From the NCBI GenBank assembly GCA_029379385.1, contig CM055611.1, positions 12,036,062-12,100,061 on the forward strand: a DNA stretch of 64,000 bases. The letters are read 5' to 3'. Positions within the stretch are counted from its first letter, which is position 1. Each line of letters starts with the position of its first letter. This document shows, piece by piece, positions 12,166 through 22,949 of this stretch. This stretch comes from Quillaja saponaria. Lineage: Eukaryota > Streptophyta > Magnoliopsida > Fabales > Quillajaceae. The position numbers were made by a program, and so were the translations under genes. A model generated the notes under the pieces. The model was not told where the DNA came from, made no database searches, and was given only the letters and a program-made list of their open reading frames with translations.

Positions 12166-12642
12166 GAGTCTTTGTACTCATCTCATTTGTTCACATTTTT
12201 ATAAGTAACAGGATTTCAGTATACATCACCGATGAGTATGTGACTTGCCAATAGCGTGCGGCAAGGTATTTCTTCTGGATCACATACTTGAAGTCAAATG
12301 ATGGAAGTTTGCAGTCACATTAAGGTCTTGGATTTTTATGTTTTGTTTTGTATAATAGTCTAATTGTTGCTTTTTATAATATAAATAGAGCGGAGCTCAT
12401 TGTGTATATTGCTATTGTTGTTAACTAGTTAAATATAATCAGGTATTCTATGTTTGTATTTTAGGCATGTTCTACTTTACAGGGAACCTCTTTTGAAAAT
12501 TTTAGTTAAATTGTTATATATTTCAGTAAATAAACATTTTTATTTAGTCCATTTTTATTTGTTTCATTAATTTGAAGTCAGGATTATGGAGATTTGGTTA
12601 CCTATTCCTTCGGCCAGTCATGCTTTTATGTGAGGTGTGACA
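12166..12642 (+). repeat. 3' LTR of the Gypsy element, second part
   Basis: The continuation of the LTR interrupted at 8869, including the duplicated target GAGTC. It matches the final 480 bp of the other family members (AAGTTTGCAGTCACATTA, GGAACCTCT, ATTTCA(G/T)TAAATAAA, CCAGTCATG) and ends TGAGGTGTGACA at 12642. The ATAAC target duplication follows. Confidence 0.8.
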
Positions 12643-12647
12643 ATAAC

Positions 12648-13238
12648 ATCTCATAAGTTAGGAATATGAGATTAGAAATAGGTATAATAATGGATTCTCA
12701 AATCCATGAAAAGACTTTTTTGAAAGAGTATAAATATTGTTTTAATAACTATAAAATTAGGAAGTAAAAAATTTAAAATAATATTTTAATTTATTTTATT
12801 AAAAAAATATTTAATATAATTGATAACGAGATAATGAGTTAGTTGAAATTAAGGAAAGTCCATAAACATTGATTGATTAAAATATAAAATATATTTTCTT
12901 TTAACTTGAGAAATTTTTTTTTAATTTGATATCTAATATATATGGTAGAAGACTATAAACAGCTCTCTCATTTAAAATAATATAAATATATATTGGAATA
13001 GGAGATTAAGTTTTTTCTTTTCTTTGAACAAATTCGTTTAGTACATGGACACGAAAATGATCGTAAAATGTATTTTCCAATTACTTTATGATTTGGAATT
13101 TATTCGGTGGGAAATGGGATAAAAAGGAATATGTTTTTACGGTGTATTTTTCATTGAGAGAACCCATCATGCAAAAGAAAAAGTCTATTCAGATGCAGGA
13201 TGGTCCAGAGATGAAGGAAGCCCACTCCATCCCTTGCC
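12648..13238. other. AT-rich intergenic DNA upstream of the dehydrin-like gene
   Basis: No open frame or repeat signature was recognised. The last 100 bp become less AT-rich and lead into the TATA box at 13239, so this probably includes the promoter of the next gene. Confidence 0.4.
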
Positions 13239-13246
13239 TATATAAG
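13239..13246 (+). promoter_or_regulatory. TATA box of the dehydrin-like gene
   Basis: TATATAAG within CCTATATAAGAGC, about 100 bp upstream of the chosen start codon. The spacing implies transcription starting near 13270 and a leader of about 70 nt. A closely similar box (CCTATATATAAGAG) stands at 14257-14268 before the possible second copy. Confidence 0.6.
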
Positions 13247-13343
13247 AGCTAAGCTCCACACACCACTATGCAGCAGCACCAAGAGGGATCAAAACCTAAC
13301 CTTATACTCAGAGCTCCCTTTGCAATTTGAAAAAACCGTTGCC

Positions 13344-13810
13344 ATGGCCTCTGCTCAGTGCTACAAACCCGCCAGCGAATCCTGCCAACAGAAAAACTCA
13401 TTGGGTCAGAAAGTGACTGACATCGCTAGCTCAGTTGTCAAACACCATGGTCCAACTCCAAACCACTGCCATAGCAAAACCCAGGTGCAGTCTTACCCAA
13501 ACAACACAACCACCAACACCCAGACACACAGCTACAGCCAAACCCACACCATTGACCCTCCTGCTACGACATCCCCATGCCAAGGCAAAGCCAGGAGGAC
13601 ACACAAGAGGAATCTGTTCCAGAAGATTAAGGATGGCTTGTCCGGTCATAGCAGCGACAGCAGCAGCAGCAGTGAGAGCGACAATGATAACGAAAAATGC
13701 GAAAAGAGGAAGGTAAGTGTTTGATTCGCATTCTGTTTCTTAAACAACTCAAATTCTGATCTTCATCATAGTTTAATTTTTGTTTTGTTAATTGGTGTTG
13801 GCAGAATTAA
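13344..13810 (+). CDS. Small hydrophilic Ser/His-rich protein with K- and S-segment-like motifs (dehydrin-like)
   Basis: Predicted as two exons, 13344-13712 and 13805-13810, with an intron 13713-13804 (AAG then GTAAGT; ending GGCAG). The spliced product has 124 residues and ends in KRKN; if the intron is retained it ends in KRKVSV, two residues longer. There is no signal peptide or membrane segment. The N-terminus starts MASAQC; residues 33-70 are rich in His, Thr, Gln and Asn. Residues 88-101 (KRNLFQKIKDGLSG) resemble the amphipathic dehydrin K-segment at several positions (K, K-I-K, L, G). An acidic serine tract (103-115) follows, like a phosphorylatable S-segment. That K-then-S order is known for KS-type dehydrins, which act in cold and drought and bind metals and membranes. 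I do not recognise a named orthologue; dehydrin kinship is inference. The in-frame upstream codon at 13320 is not an ATG, so 13344 is preferred. Confidence 0.7.
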
Positions 13811-14256
13811 AAGATGTAGCTGTGGTATGTGGCAGATCACGTAAATAATGGTGGCAGGAAGGAAGATATATACCTGATACCACTGAAGGTGTAATAAATA
13901 AAAGCCAATATAACTTGGCTAAGGAACTGTGATCTGTCAAAATAAAACAAAAGTACAATATTTCTATTATGAATAAATCTTAGTTGTCTTAATTAGAGAT
14001 ACGTATCCTATAATTTTGTTTCTGAGTATGATCTGATAGAAAATCAAAAGATGTGATTTCTCAAATAACCAAAAAACAAAACTATCAAACCCAATTTCTA
14101 AGAAATGATGCAAAAATTAGAGAACAAAAAATAAAAGTTGAGAGGCCAATCAAAAAGCAGATTCAAACGGTGATAATACAAAACGAAAAGATTACCAAAT
14201 TGAAAGATATGGGCGTCGCAAAAACCCGTATTAATCAGTCCTCTTCAGACTTCATG
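13811..14256. other. Probable 3' UTR and spacer
   Basis: AATAAA-type signals lie at about 13892-13900 and 13971-13976, where transcription of the dehydrin-like gene probably ends. The open frame at 14053-14289 is Lys/Gln/Ile-rich without a motif and overlaps the next TATA box, so I do not call it a gene. Confidence 0.4.
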
Positions 14257-14540
14257 CCTATATATAAGAGATACTACACAAGCTTCTAGCATCGGGCTGG
14301 CAAGGAAAGAAGCAACGGAGTGCATGTCTACAAAGGCTTTCCTTTTACCATGGCCTCAATGCAATGCAATGCAAACCCGTCGCGAGACGTACCAAGTACC
14401 AATCAAAGTGCCACGAGAATTCCTCCGGCCGTCACAAGGTATTGAACTAAACAAATAACGAGATGTTAAGGTGTCTCAAGACATCTACAAACAAAAGCAG
14501 CAATTTCCTGCGCAGAAAGGTCTTCGGATTTATCTTGGGA
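14257..14540 (+). pseudogene. Possible degenerate tandem relative of the dehydrin-like gene
   Basis: A second promoter-like unit starts here: CCTATATATAAGAG at 14257, then about 80 bp later CCATGG with an ATG at 14350 followed by GCC TCA, giving MASMQC, close to MASAQC of the upstream gene. The unspliced frame runs only 31 residues to a TGA at 14443. A GT at 14439 and an AG at 14515 would allow a small intron and a tail RKVFGFILG ending at 14540. Neither form has the serine tract. This looks like a tandem duplicate that lost its second half, or a short peptide gene. The relationship rests on the TATA box, spacing and first six residues only. Confidence 0.35.
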
Positions 14541-14759
14541 TGACCTTTTTGGCTAATGTAAAATTTTTTTTTCTACAAAGCTGTGTGATGCTTGCCAACT
14601 TGAAAACAATCTAAAACCTCTTTCAAAAGAAAAAACTTTGTTTTTACTTCAAGGTTACTAGAACTGTTGCACATAAATTTGTTTGACTCTATACAAACTG
14701 TAAGTCTTGAAGGTAGGAAGTACCTATTTGTTATCATTATATATATATATATATATATT

Positions 14760-14990
14760 ATAAATAATACAACTAATTACAAGCTAATTTTATCAAAGTC
14801 GATAAACTAATTCATTCATCCAAAAAGGAAAAGAAAATTAAAAAAAAAAAAAAAACCAATCAAATTTCATTATATATATAATACAACTAATTACAAGCTA
14901 ATTTTATCGAATCATTTTCGGTCAATAAAACTAATTCATTAAACAAAAAAAAAACTATCAAATTTCATTATATATATATATATATATCAC
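14760..14990 (+). repeat. Two tandem copies of a 114-bp AT-rich unit
   Basis: The segment containing ACAACTAATTACAAGCTAAT occurs at 14769 and again at 14883. Each copy continues with TTTATC(A/G)A, a CTAATTCATT block, a poly-A stretch, TATCAAATTTCATT or CAATCAAATTTCATT, and a TA microsatellite. This is a local duplication with no coding content. Confidence 0.7.
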
Positions 14991-15053
14991 TTAATTAGTC
15001 TATAAATTCTTATGAACTTGCACTTGTATTTCCTCTTATCCCAAAAGAAGACA

Positions 15054-15368
15054 ATGGACAAAAAAGGTAGAGTTGTTAGAGAAGAGACAATGCTAAAGAG
15101 AATACGAGTGATAATAGTAGTATTTCTTATGCTACAAGTTGAAGCTAATGACAATTACAGGTTTAACATTGGCGAGTTCCTCGGCTTGGAACGACATTTC
15201 GTTATAAATGCCAAACATTCGATGGAGATGAAACAATGAATGATCGAGTGCTTGGCAGATTGCAGCCTAGTACCTAAGGATGAGAACCAACATGCTGATA
15301 TGATCAAATGCGTTTCTGAATGTTATGACGATTGCGGTCATAAGCATGGTCACGATAATCATCCTTAA
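15054..15368 (+). pseudogene. Cys/His-rich secreted peptide gene with an in-frame stop
   Basis: The frame opens at 15054 (MDKKGR), with another Met at 15090 that gives a good signal peptide (MLKRIRVIIVVFLMLQVEA). It meets TGA at 15237 after residue 61 and continues in the same frame to TAA at 15366. Beyond the stop, the frame has C-x3-C, then 15 residues, C-x3-C-x3-C (CVSECYDDC), and a His-rich tail HKHGHDNHP. Paired C-x3-C motifs after a signal peptide recall thionin-like or alpha-hairpinin defence peptides; the His tail could bind metal. Either this is a pseudogene with one nonsense codon, or the TGA lies in an intron: GT at 15161 and AG at 15265 would join in frame but lose the first Cys pair. 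A partial copy lies at 17142. The family name is uncertain. Confidence 0.55.
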
Positions 15369-17141
15369 TAGTAATGAAAATATATAATGGCATACAACTC
15401 CTCCATCAATCATACCGTATGCAATACGAAAGTTTTTATTTTTATTTTTATTAATAATATTTATGAGTTGGAGTCTACATTCTAATCAAATTTAAATTTT
15501 ACAGGACGTGAAAATTGAATGAAGTAGCTATACTTGGAGGATTTTTCCAACAGAGTTTCTAAATATCAGTCACATAGTATCTATGTCAAGAAACAAGTTT
15601 CATACCAGAAATTTTTATTGGAATTTGATCTTGTTTGTAAGGGATTTAACTCATATTTTAATAGGGATCAAACGAGATCTTGTTTATCTTTATTTTAAAT
15701 ATTTATATAGAGTTGTCTCCTATTATTCTCTCACAAAATTTAGAAAACTAGTTTTAATTTACTGAATTGATAGACCAGAATGCTATAAAATTTATACGGA
15801 TAACAATTTATCAACAAATTCCAAACTCAGTCATTTATTTAAGTTGAAAAAAAAATTAAATCGACCTTTGCAAACAATTAAAATAGGTACACATCCCTTA
15901 AATTGAACAAAACTTAAATTATCCCTAATTAAAATGCAATATATTTATATATATCCAACACAGCTCCAATATACCCTTTCACTTAATATTTTCGAGGACA
16001 CAGATAAATGACTAACACATGTATTATTTTAAATCAGTGGATTTCATATTATTTTTAGAGTCCCATGATACTAAACACGAAATATAATTATAGTTGACCT
16101 CAATTAACTTAATTACAGACGGATTTTTTTTCCTATGAAAATAGCTTGTCTCTAATAGTAAACTACTCACACAGAGATGGCAAAACTAAAAATAATTCAA
16201 ATTATAAAGGACGGACAATATTCATCTCTAATCTCTTATCAGCGTTGGCTGAAACAATTGAGATGGATAACAGTACATGGTAATTATCAATGACGGATTT
16301 TTTATAACAAAAAATTATTGTAGGTACGGCATCCTGATTTTCATGGGTAATTAATGGTTTTTTTTTTTTTGCTAGGATATTAATGGGAGTTTAGTGATGG
16401 GGATTTCCGTTTCAAAATATATTGAGGTCACTTGAAACTCTCAATATATATTTTCAAGAACCATTATATGCGTATTATTATACAATTAATTAAATTAATG
16501 CCAATAATCACACATGATATTAGGGGCGAATGTCTAGCTAGCTCGGATCTCTAAATACATGATCAACTAGATTAAAAACAATTTACAATAATTTAACACT
16601 CTTTTAGTGGCCTTAAGGGACATCAAAATTATCACTTTGTTGAATTTTCAATTTTTTCTATTATTATTATTATTATTTTTTTTTTTACAACTTCAATTTC
16701 ATCAAATTATCATGCAATAAGTAATTTCTTTAAAAATTTGAAAAACAAACCAGATCTATACACATGACCGAATATGACAAGTTGGAATTTTGTATTCGTT
16801 ACTTATATAATATATTTGCATAATTAATTTTGAATCAATCTATAAATTGGTACTATAGTGATGATGTTGACACAATATTTCATGTGAGAGAATGTGGAGT
16901 ACTTACTTATCTTTTTATTTTTCAATAAAAAAAAATTAATAATAACAATCTAAGATTTTTAACTAGAATTGTTTAATTCTTCCGTTGGATTACTTTATTG
17001 TGGTCTATATGCAATTTTCATATATTTAACTTTTGTATTATGATCTAAATATTATTAAACCAAAGAAATGAAAGAACGGTGAGCTGGTTGAAAGGGTGAA
17101 CTCATTTACAAAATTAAAGCACTAATTGCGATTTGGTCACA

Positions 17142-17234
17142 TGCTTGCATGAATGTTATGAAGATTGCGATAATAATCATGGTCATGCTAATTGCGAGCA
17201 CGGGCATAATCATGATCATGATCATCACCATTAA
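17142..17234 (+). pseudogene. Second Cys/His-rich peptide remnant
   Basis: A 30-codon open stretch ending in TAA (17232-17234). It begins CLHECYEDC, matching CVSECYDDC of the locus at 15 kb (C-x3-C-x3-C). The His-rich tail is longer: HGH, then HGHNHDHDHHH. No signal peptide exon is visible upstream in frame, so only the 3' coding end survives. The longer open frame that overlaps it in another register (17149-17499) looks like a by-product of the repeated CAT codons. Confidence 0.55.
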
Positions 17235-18009
17235 TATAACATCCCAACGTGATATGATCAGTATTCACCACCATTCTAGTAGCATCCAGATTTTTATGTG
17301 TTGGATTTGTGTAATGGGTTTTAACAGCAGGGTTTCTGTTTTCAACTTAATCTTGTGTAGGTACGTACTAGGTTCTTCTGGAATTACTGGATTATCGTTT
17401 GTTCTGATTCGATGTACCTTCTCTTTTTGTTTAATTATTAAAATTCTCATTGATGCTAAGAATAAAACAACAGATCATCAAGAAATTAATGATCAATGAG
17501 ATAAACATGGGTGTATGTTTAAGTGAGTAAATTAGATAGTGAATTGGTGTTTGAAATGAATTAAATAAAATTGATTAAAAAAATATTCACAACATAATAT
17601 CATCGTTGTATTTATGAAAATTTGTAATGTAAACTATAACTTGAGAATTCTCATTATATTAATATAGTCTTTGATTAAAAAATTAGTTTTTGCATAAGTA
17701 TAATTAAATATATAACTTTGTCAAAAACTGAAAAATCATAAGTATAATTAATAAATTTTCCTCTAGAGCCCTCGTTACAAATTGAAATTTGTAAAATAAA
17801 ATATAAATTATTTTATTTTATTTTTTTCTCCTTGGTGATTATTGAAAAAAAAAAAAAAAAAGAAAGAACTTTTTAAAATAAAATTAAAAAAATATATATA
17901 TTATTAGGTTATCGACAACAACAAAAAATGTGTAGGAATATCACTTCTAATTCTTTTTTAAATTCACTATATATGCGGCAAACAATATAATATTTTTGCG
18001 CCACATTAG

Positions 18010-20130
18010 CAATTTATGTTGAAGATGCTAACTTTATTAGGCTGGTGGAAGATACTGTAAACATTTTAAGAATTGAGGACGAAACTTACAGAACTTTTAG
18101 GAGGAAATTAATTCAAATATGATACTTTTGGAATGGTGATGTCATTTTGTGAAAAAATATATATTTTTTTTTAAAAAATTTGAATTTGATAGCAAGAAAC
18201 ACAAAACGGTTTAAAGAACTCTTTTTATTATTATTATTATTTTTAATTTTTATAAATGGTTTGATTAGAATATAATACTCACTTCGTAATTATGAAAATT
18301 TATCTCCGTAAACTGTAAATTGAGAATCCTCATTATGGCATACATATATGATCTTAATTATATGTAATTCTCTTTCTTTATTTTTCCTTTTCTTTTTAGA
18401 CTTGAACTCTTGTTGTGAAACTGAATAATGTTTATATAAAATTCAAGAGTTTGTTCTCTAAACGAATTAAGAGCTTAGCTGTCAAAAAAACATATGTACA
18501 TAAAATTCATCAAAAACTATATCATGGTGAAGTCGGCTCATATTTTAATATGAAGAAGCTACACCATTATTAATTAAGAAATAATAATTTAACCAACGAT
18601 GGATTAGACTATCAAAAAAGAGAATTCAAACAGCACTCCACCATTACAATGAGAATTCAATTTTTCTTAACCATAACTAGCAGTTGGTGATAAATTTATA
18701 TTTTCACAAATGTCGCAGCTGCCTTCATTGGATCCTAAGTTTCGACCCTAACATAGGTGCGGTGATGATAATGTTGACAAAATGTTCTCTTCGAGTTGGT
18801 CTAGTAGAAAAAGAACTCAAGAAGCACCCTCCAAAAAGGTTGAGAGTTCAATTATCCTTTACCGCAACTTGCTCTAAGCTTCGGCCAACACATAGGTGTG
18901 GTGGTGGCAATGTGGACACAATGTTCTCTACTGGAGAATATGGGATACCTACTTACATTTCCATTTTTCAATGTAAAGAGAAATAATAATCTAAGAAGCT
19001 TAGTTACAATTGTTTAATTCTATTGGAATTTTTTTTATGCCATATTAGAAATTTATATCTAGGATATGCTAATGTTGAGGGAAGAGACTGCAAATATTTT
19101 AAAAGTTGTTGGACAAAACTAATTGTAATTTTACTGAGAAATTAACTCAAATATGATACTTTTGGAATGGTAGACGTCATTTTACAAAATAAAATAAAAT
19201 TGAAAGTCGATAGCAAGAAGCACAAAAGAGTTTACTGAATTCATTTTTTTTTAAATGGTTTGATTGGAATATATAATAGTAACTTTGTAGTTATGAAAAT
19301 TAGTATAGTAAACTGTAAATTGAGAATCCTCATTACAATATATATGAGTTTGCTTAGTTAAACTATATGAAAAAGGAATGTAAGTAAAATATTTTTCAAG
19401 TAGAGCTATTTAAAAGGTATTCTTGTATAAAAATTGAAAAAGTGTTTAGATGAGTAAACCGAAAAGCACTATAATATATATTAAAAAAAAAAATTCGATT
19501 TTATTTTTTGCAAAAAAAAAAAGATAGTGTATTAAAATTCCTAAAAAGGCAATTTTAACAAAATTAATGGTTATATTTGTCTAAATAAGAATAATTATTA
19601 AAATTCATTTGAGTTTCCTTTGTTTTCTATTTTTTTAAAAATGTAATATTTACATAAAATAGGGACATAATCTTAATTAAATGTAATTCTCTTTCTTTAT
19701 TTTCCTTTTATTTTTAGACCTTGAACTCTTGTTCTGAAACAATAATATTTACATAAAATTCAAAAGTTTGCTTTCTAACTAAATAAAAAAAGCTTTGTTG
19801 TCAAAAAAAAAAAAAAAAACCATAAAATTCATCAAAAACTAAATCATGGTAAAGTCGACACATTTCAACCTCAAGAAGCTACACCACTGTTAATTAAGAA
19901 TAATAATTTAACCAAGAATGGATTGATTTATTGGGGAAAAAAAATAAAATCAAAACGCATTCTCTAAGAAATTGAGAGTTCGAGTTTCTTTAACCATATA
20001 TAGCATGTAGTTGGTGATAAATTTGCGTTCCCATTACTGATAGTAACTGTCCTCATCGAAATCCTAAACTTTAACCCCCAACATAGGTGCTATGGTGGTA
20101 ACGATGATGCAATGTTCTCTGCGAGTTGGT
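18010..20130 (+). repeat. Direct duplication of an approximately 1-kb non-coding unit
   Basis: Unit 1 (about 18010-18790) and unit 2 (about 19040-20130) share, in order: AAATATGATACTTTTGGAATGGT, GATAGCAAGAA(A/G)CACAAAA, GTAAACTGTAAATTGAGAATCC, TGTAATTCTCTTTCTTTATT, AAAATTCATCAAAAACTA, GAAGCTACACCA and GTTGGTGATAAATTT. A shorter third repeat, ACATAGGTG with ACAATGTTCTCT, occurs near 18755-18790, 18890-18925 and 20085-20120. No gene product is recognised. Confidence 0.75.
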
Positions 20131-20299
20131 CTAGCAAAAGAAGGAAAAAAAAGAAAGAAAAGAAAGCACTCCCCTAGACGTTTAGAGTTTGAGTCTTCAT
20201 AACCACAACCAATCCTAAGTTTTGGGCAACACATAAGCATGAATGACAACCACCTTTTGGGACTTGACGGTGGTCGATTAAAGAAAAGGCCAATTCTCA

Positions 20300-21391
20300 T
20301 ATCTAAAGATGGTAAATTTTGAAATCAAGACCAGCTCATTTTGAGGTGTCTCCTTTGGGACAATCACTTCTAATTAAATTTGTAGAAATTAAACTTGGTT
20401 TTATGATCTAAAAGATCTAATTACCTATACCAAAGAAACGAAAGAACTTGTGAAGGTTGAATTCATTAACAAAATTAATCAAAGCACTAATTGTTTCTCC
20501 AAACCTTCTGTCTTTTAGAGACCTTAAAGGACATCAAAATAACTTGTTTCATTTTACTAATTTACCCACAACGTTAATTCAACAAATTGTATCTTGCATT
20601 AATTAGTTGTCTTATAGAGTATATAATATAAGTACAATAATTATCTTTTCACTCATAGTTAGGATTATACTCTCGCAACAAGTTTTATATCAGAAATTTC
20701 AGTAAAATTAGTTTCTCTCTATATCATTCTCTGGTTTAGATTCTAGAATTTTTTATTTTGTTTAATATACTGAATTCATAGACCCAAATGGAATAAAATT
20801 TATACAAATAGCAATTTATCAAAAGCTCCAAACTCGGTCATCAAAATCTGCCATGATCAAAAATCGCAACAACTATATACAGTTGGGCTACTTACAGCAA
20901 TATTGAATCATGACATAATACACAATGAAATATTAATATAATTATATCAAGAATGAATTGTTGAATCTTCTTAATATATTGTTTTTAATCGGATAACAAG
21001 AAGACAATGAATAGATGGAGGGAAGCTTCAATTACATAGGACAAAGAATTGTGGCTTCTCTCCACGGTTCTCTTAATTATATTTTGCCAGATTCACTACC
21101 ACTCTTTATTGTCCATATCCTAGAAAGAAATTAATTTTTATTGATGATCACTTGAGAGTCGTAACTGTTGTATTTCTAGCTAGAGCCTAGAAAGTGTTCT
21201 GGTGATCATTTCTGTTATGATTATTAATTTATGTATGTTTAATGATCAATGAGCACATTATGAATTAATGATCATAAATGAAATAAAAATTGGTGTATGT
21301 TTAAGTGAGTAAAGTAGATTTAAAAAAAAAAATTATTTAAATTCATGACATAATGTTATCCTTGTATTTATGAAAATTTGTAATATAAACT
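20300..21391. other. AT-rich spacer, end of the duplicated region
   Basis: Apart from the repeat pairs listed for the surrounding region I see no gene. AGAAGACAATG at about 21000 recalls the text just before the start of the 15-kb peptide gene, but no open frame follows it. Confidence 0.4.
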
Positions 21392-21505
21392 TGTTATAAC
21401 CCGATGTGGTAGTATTTCGTTTTAGAAATTTTGTGTAAAATTTTATGTAGGTGAAACAATAGTAAATAAATGAGACTAAAGTGAATAAATATGAATATTC
21501 CTTGG
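21392..21505 (+). mobile_element. LTR fragment of the TGTYATAACCC family
   Basis: Begins TGTTATAACCCGATGT at 21392 and keeps about 110 bp of the LTR start (including AGTAAATAAATGAGACTAAAGTGAATAAATAT, comparable to the AGTAAATAAATATT block at 3500 and 6390). It sits inside a duplicated segment, between text matching 17505-17640 and text matching 17825-17915, so it inserted after the duplication and was then largely deleted. Confidence 0.65.
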
Positions 21506-21599
21506 TTATTATTGACAAAAAACAAATTAAGAAAGATACTTTAGAATAAAATTGATAAAAAAATATATATTATTAGGATCAAATCTACAAAAAATAAAA

Positions 21600-22470
21600 A
21601 AATGATGGAAGAAGCTTGGAACAAGACTACTCTTCAACATAGCTTGTTATTCTCAAACAAATGGGCAAACCGAAGTGGCAAATGGCACATTCTCTACCTT
21701 GCTTAGAACTATTGTTCATAAAAATCTAAAAAATTGGGATGAATGTTTAGTCTTTGTCGAGTTTGCATATAACCATAGTGTGCATAGTACTATTAGACAC
21801 TCTCCATTTGAGGTAGCCTATGATTTTAATCCTCTTACTCCACTTGATTTGGCTACAATTCCAATAACTGAAAGGGCATGTTTAGAATGAAAGAAAAAGG
21901 ATGAGATGATCAAGTCTTTGCATGCACATGTTAAGCAACAAATTGAGATGAAAAATGCAGTTTATGAAAGGGCAACCAATAAAGGAAGAAAACGAGTCCA
22001 CTTTGCTCCAGATGATCTAGTATGGATTCATCTTCAAAAAGAAAAATTCCCAACAAAAGAAAGTCCAAGCTCATGCCTAGAGTCGAAGGTCCATTCAAAA
22101 TGCTACAGAAGGTGAACGACAATGCCTACAAGATTTGATTTACCTGGTGAATATTCTATTTCCTCACCTTTTAATGTTAGGGACCTATCTCCTTATGAGG
22201 AGGATGGCATGGAGTTGGAATTGAGGGCAAATCCTCACCAACTCGAGAAAAATGATGTGAATCAGAGCATTGATGAGGTTGTCTAAGATAAAGAGGTGCC
22301 TTTTTTGAGGCCTCTTACACGAGCAATAGCCAAACAAATGCAAAAATAGGTTGCCATGGCCATTAGGGGGAGTTCAACCCAATGCGAAGACTTGAAGCCC
22401 AATATGGGTGTGCATGAACCCTAGCCCAATTTGATCAACCTTCTCTCTTGTGTGGGCATGGATGAGAATT
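21600..22470 (+). pseudogene. Ty3/Gypsy integrase C-terminal fragment
   Basis: Conceptual translation reads through the end of the integrase core (SQTNGQTEVANGT, then AYNHSVHSTIRHSPFE) and the C-terminal DNA-binding region ([31 protein letters not shown]), then a PLTRAIAKQMQ tail typical of plant Gypsy polyproteins. Stops occur at about 21888, 22112, 22284 and 22346, with at least one frame change. The upstream catalytic residues and the rest of pol are absent. The following AT-rich 22480-22940 with TTTAAAAACTCATTG may be LTR-derived from the same element, but no boundary can be set. Confidence 0.75.
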
Positions 22471-22949
22471 ATGCTAAAAGTATGCATTTTTTGAGTTTAG
22501 TCAATTTGACTTTAGGTTTCCAAAGTTTGAATTTAATTTGCCTTGTTTTCTTATAGCTTGAATTTAATTCTGCCTTGTTTTCTTATCTTATACTTGGAAG
22601 GTTGTTCCAAGGTAGGCAAAATTTTTAATTTAATTTTGTGTTTTTCTATGCTTGGAGGGTTGTTCTAAGGCTTTAAAAACTCATTGTATGCAGTTATGCT
22701 GAATATTATCACAATTGCATATTGCAATTTTCTTATTTCTTATCTAAACAAGTTTTGTTTAGTGGCGAAATTAAACCTGATTCTTATTGTTCTTCTTTCC
22801 TCTTTATAAGAGTGTGGCGAATCAACTTTGTGGTTCTTAATTGTGGCAGAGGATTCCTTATCCTTCAAGGCTGCAGGTGTTCTTTTCTTTTCTTGTTCTT
22901 GTTCAAAATTCATAATCAACAATCCTTGAATAATTTCTAGCAATCTATT

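Larger units (their letters stand above)
3344..12642 (+). mobile_element. Decayed Ty3/Gypsy LTR retrotransposon (Tekay/Del chromovirus type) with a nested solo LTR
   Basis: The element is flanked by a perfect 5-bp target duplication, ATAAC, at 3339-3343 and 12643-12647. Its 5' LTR begins at 3344 with TATCATAACCC (terminal TG mutated to TA). The 3' LTR begins at 6221 with TGTCATAACCT, directly after a purine-rich AAGGAGGGAGAG tract (6209-6220), and ends at 12642 with GTGTGACA. The interior is reduced to less than 2 kb of broken pol. The 3' LTR is interrupted at 8869/8870 by a complete solo LTR of the same family. Without that insertion the 3' LTR is about 3.1 kb, a long LTR as known for the Tekay/Del lineage. 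The chromodomain-region remnant at 5975-6200 supports that lineage. Confidence 0.85.
15566..21560. repeat. Region of interleaved local duplications
   Basis: Several segments recur at shifted positions in the same orientation. 15570-15840 pairs with 20640-20855 (ACTGAATT(G/C)ATAGACC, then AATTTATACaaATA..CAATTTATCA). 16570-16650 pairs with 20505-20560 (GACATCAAAAT). 17040-17130 pairs with 20400-20495 (CCAAAGAAA(T/C)GAAAGAAC). 16860-16985 pairs with 18900-19025. 17505-17640 pairs with 21292-21390, and 17825-17915 with 21505-21580. This suggests an old tandem cluster whose units diverged and lost pieces. The remaining DNA here is AT-rich and apparently non-coding apart from the peptide remnants. 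Confidence 0.6.

Noticed and set aside
13431..13716. Overlapping frames on both strands across the dehydrin-like gene
   Set aside because: They are shadows; the frame starting MASAQ has a proper start context, TATA box, splice sites and motif content.
17149..17499. 116-codon Ile/Met-rich frame
   Set aside because: It is an out-of-register reading of a CAT/GAT-repeat His tail; the Cys/His frame matches the copy at 15 kb.
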